Source: Antedon bifida (Eukaryota > Echinodermata > Crinoidea > Comatulida > Antedonidae). From it: a stretch of DNA of 64,000 nt. A program made the translations under genes and the position numbers. Location: positions 7,079,501 to 7,143,500 of the forward strand of contig OY727093.1 of NCBI GenBank assembly GCA_963402885.1. The letters are read 5' to 3'. The notes below the pieces were generated by a model, which did no database searches, was not told where the DNA came from, and saw only the letters and a program-made list of their open reading frames with translations. Positions 61,961 to 64,000 of this stretch are shown piece after piece (the stretch's first letter is position 1; every line of letters starts with the position of its first letter).

Positions 61961-63896
61961 TCAGACATGAACACCATCCATATACTTCCTTTTGGCTGTG
62001 TCATCCCAGTAAATAGAATGATCTAACTCTAAATGTTTCTGTTGTAGAGTTGGTTGCTTGTTTTTCTTTTGTTTTCCACAACTAAAAATAGAAAAAAAGA
62101 TTATTCCTTGTTCATTATTTGTGTAAACACGATTATTAACACCAGATCAGCACACATCAAGGAGATGATCCTCTACACACTTGAAAATCAATTGGAACTC
62201 AACAAAGTGTCCCCTTAATAGAGGTGAATGGACTCCTGAATAGGAGTTGGCCTATATATATATATAACCATTTTCGTTTTACAGGAAATTGTCTCACTAT
62301 TTAAAGCTCTGTTTACACTATCAAACTAGTTTCGTCATTGTGTCCATATATGGGCACATCACATGTGTTTGTCACATAAAGTTAGATAGTATCGTAGCTT
62401 TAAATAAAGTATTCTAAAGGACTGTATTGGACTTTTTTACAAGGAACCAATGACCAATCAGAAGATCTGACAAATGATATGACAAACAGAACTGACAGGT
62501 CTCGATTAGGTCCTCCCTTCATTACCATTATGCTAACACACATTGTACTCACCAAGTGCAGTATATTAGAATTAGCATAATAATGATTATTAGAAGAGCA
62601 CCTCCAGCAGTAGGGTACATCCAAACTGGAATAGAATCTAAAAAAAAAATTGAATTTGTTTGTTTACAAATTGAGAAAGGGGAGAGAGATAAATTAATAA
62701 ATTCAAATTTGTTTTTATTGCAATCAATAGAGATAGCTGTATGCATGTAATGTGCTTTATACTATACTACAAACAGATTTGATAATATGATAATTTATGT
62801 AGTTGGTACATGAAAATAATTTTGATAAAATATATTACAAACCAAAAATGCCTTTCTGATCGTCTGGTTCTGTTTGGTTTTTGACATTCCTTATGTATGG
62901 TTTCTCGGTTATCAATTCATCAGGACTTGCACATCGCAATATGTCCCCAGATGTAGTACTGTACAAAAAAAATACAAAGCATACAAGAAAATGTAACAAA
63001 AAGTTCTAAGGAAGATAACATCAGTACCTGTAACTAAAGTCTATTAAAACATACAGAGGGTGAATTGAATATATGGTATTTCAACCTTTTTCAAATGATT
63101 AGTGAAATTGTTGTATATTTATACATTTAAACATAAAACATGACCAATAAAGAAATGAATAATACACAACAGTATATTTTATTCAGTTTAGCTGCAAGAA
63201 CTTTATCATTTGTATTCATATTAAACATTTTATTTTAAATTTTAAACAGAAAATAATTATATTACCTGTAGAAGGGCTTTAGGCCTGTTTTACACTGACA
63301 TTTGCCATTTTGTGCACAGTATGAGTTCTTCACAGTACAGGGCGGTTCACACTGTTTCATCTCTTCAGGTTTTTTATTTTCCAAACATCCACCTTAAAAA
63401 ATGATAAAGTCATTAATATATATATTCATTTTTTTAGTTGAATAAATATTTTCACTATGCTAAGAATACTAAGATTTGCTTGATTATCAATATTCAATAG
63501 GCCTATATTCAAATTACCTGTGACATTAACCCCATCTGACCTTTGACACCAAACTTGCCTATCTCCTTCATACCATCTACCAGTTTGCCACGTAAATGTA
63601 TAGCATGTATCACCTGAAATGTCAGAACAAAATTAATCAAAGCTTTATTTTCACTCTAAATTAATTAATATCGCTGCCATCTCTTGGCTTTTAGAGATAA
63701 AATATTGATCAAGAAATTTAAAATAGTGGGCCACAGAGCCTTGCAGTTTGTAGATCATTGACTGTTTTTTATACTTGAAAAGTAAGTGTGAAGTTTGCAA
63801 TATTACCTTGACATGGTCTTGCATCTACTTCATCTGCTTGGCAATTTTTCATCACTGAGATCGAGGCTCGTGAACGTGATTGAATGCCATCTGAAC
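61961..63896 (-). CDS. thsd7: THSD7-like thrombospondin-repeat receptor, C-terminal part
   Basis: Six 3'-terminal exons: 63807-63896, 63518-63613, 63266-63392, 62843-62958, 62553-62637, 61961-62081, all with AG/GT and an open joined frame of 210 residues plus a partial first codon. The peptide runs from the end of one thrombospondin type 1 repeat (SDGIQSRSRAS) through another with TVWCQRSDG-like VWCQRSDGVNVTGGCL. That second motif matches vertebrate THSD7A almost residue for residue. Next come a Cys-rich EGF-like piece (CEPPC...CAQNGKCQCKTG), an acidic stalk, a transmembrane helix (PTAGGALLIIIIMLILIYC) and a 43-residue basic cytoplasmic tail ending KRKYMDGVHV. The start and remaining repeats lie beyond the right edge. 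THSD7A and THSD7B cannot be told apart here. Confidence 0.92.
62301..62403. mobile_element. TTAA MITE, CTCTGTCTACAC family, copy d
   Basis: TTAAAGCTCTGTTTACACTA at the left and GTAGCTTTAA at the right, with the CCATATATGGGCACATCAC core. Lies in the last intron of the THSD7-like gene. Confidence 0.7.
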
Positions 63897-64000
63897 CTAG
63901 AAAATAGGAAATGTAAACTTGATTAAACTTACATCAATAATTTGAAATGTAAATCTATCATACATATAACACAGCATTATTATATTTTTGATTCATTCTC

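Overview
This is nuclear DNA from an animal. The genes are rich in introns with GT-AG boundaries, the sequence is AT-rich, and transposon remnants are dense. Two recognisable host genes (a class I myosin of the Myo1b type and a THSD7-type thrombospondin-repeat receptor), DIRS and TTAA-target elements and many TAGGCCTA palindromes suit an invertebrate deuterostome. Echinoderm is my best guess, but no marker here proves it.

Layout. 1-4585: intergenic DNA with a long palindrome, a dead non-LTR reverse-transcriptase fragment and a 634-bp TTAA-flanked MITE. 4586-13884 (+): a 14-exon gene, reconstructed here, for a 949-residue protein. It is six tandem repeats of an exon pair (type A, then type B); every A and B exon carries a compact cysteine/histidine module that could hold two zinc ions. 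I know no named family with this pattern, and it is the main novelty of the window. 14275-16822: a satellite of about 13 hairpin-bearing 185-bp monomers with a two-monomer higher-order period; it separates this gene from the convergent myosin gene. 18304-38686 (-): a complete Myo1b-type coding region, 26 coding exons and 1093 residues (motor, IQ neck, lipid-binding tail), with small candidate cassette exons. 38687-57800: probably the long 5' intron or upstream DNA of Myo1b. It holds a second, inverted copy of the 634-bp MITE with an in-window empty site, a hAT-like MITE, and a decayed 5.4-kb DIRS tyrosine-recombinase retrotransposon with inverted terminal repeats and an internal complementary region. 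57780-58200: GC-richer, with a GGGCGG box and strong splice donors on both strands; candidate promoter. 61961-63896 (-): the 3' end of a THSD7-like gene (last thrombospondin repeat, EGF-like Cys cluster, transmembrane helix, short tail) that runs off the right edge.

The three host genes are unrelated in function. Myo1b links membranes to actin, THSD7 proteins are cell-surface receptors, and the zinc-module protein is probably nuclear (basic PPKRKK stretch), with nucleic-acid binding only an inference. All exon boundaries come from reading splice sites and checking frame; no search or transcript data were available.
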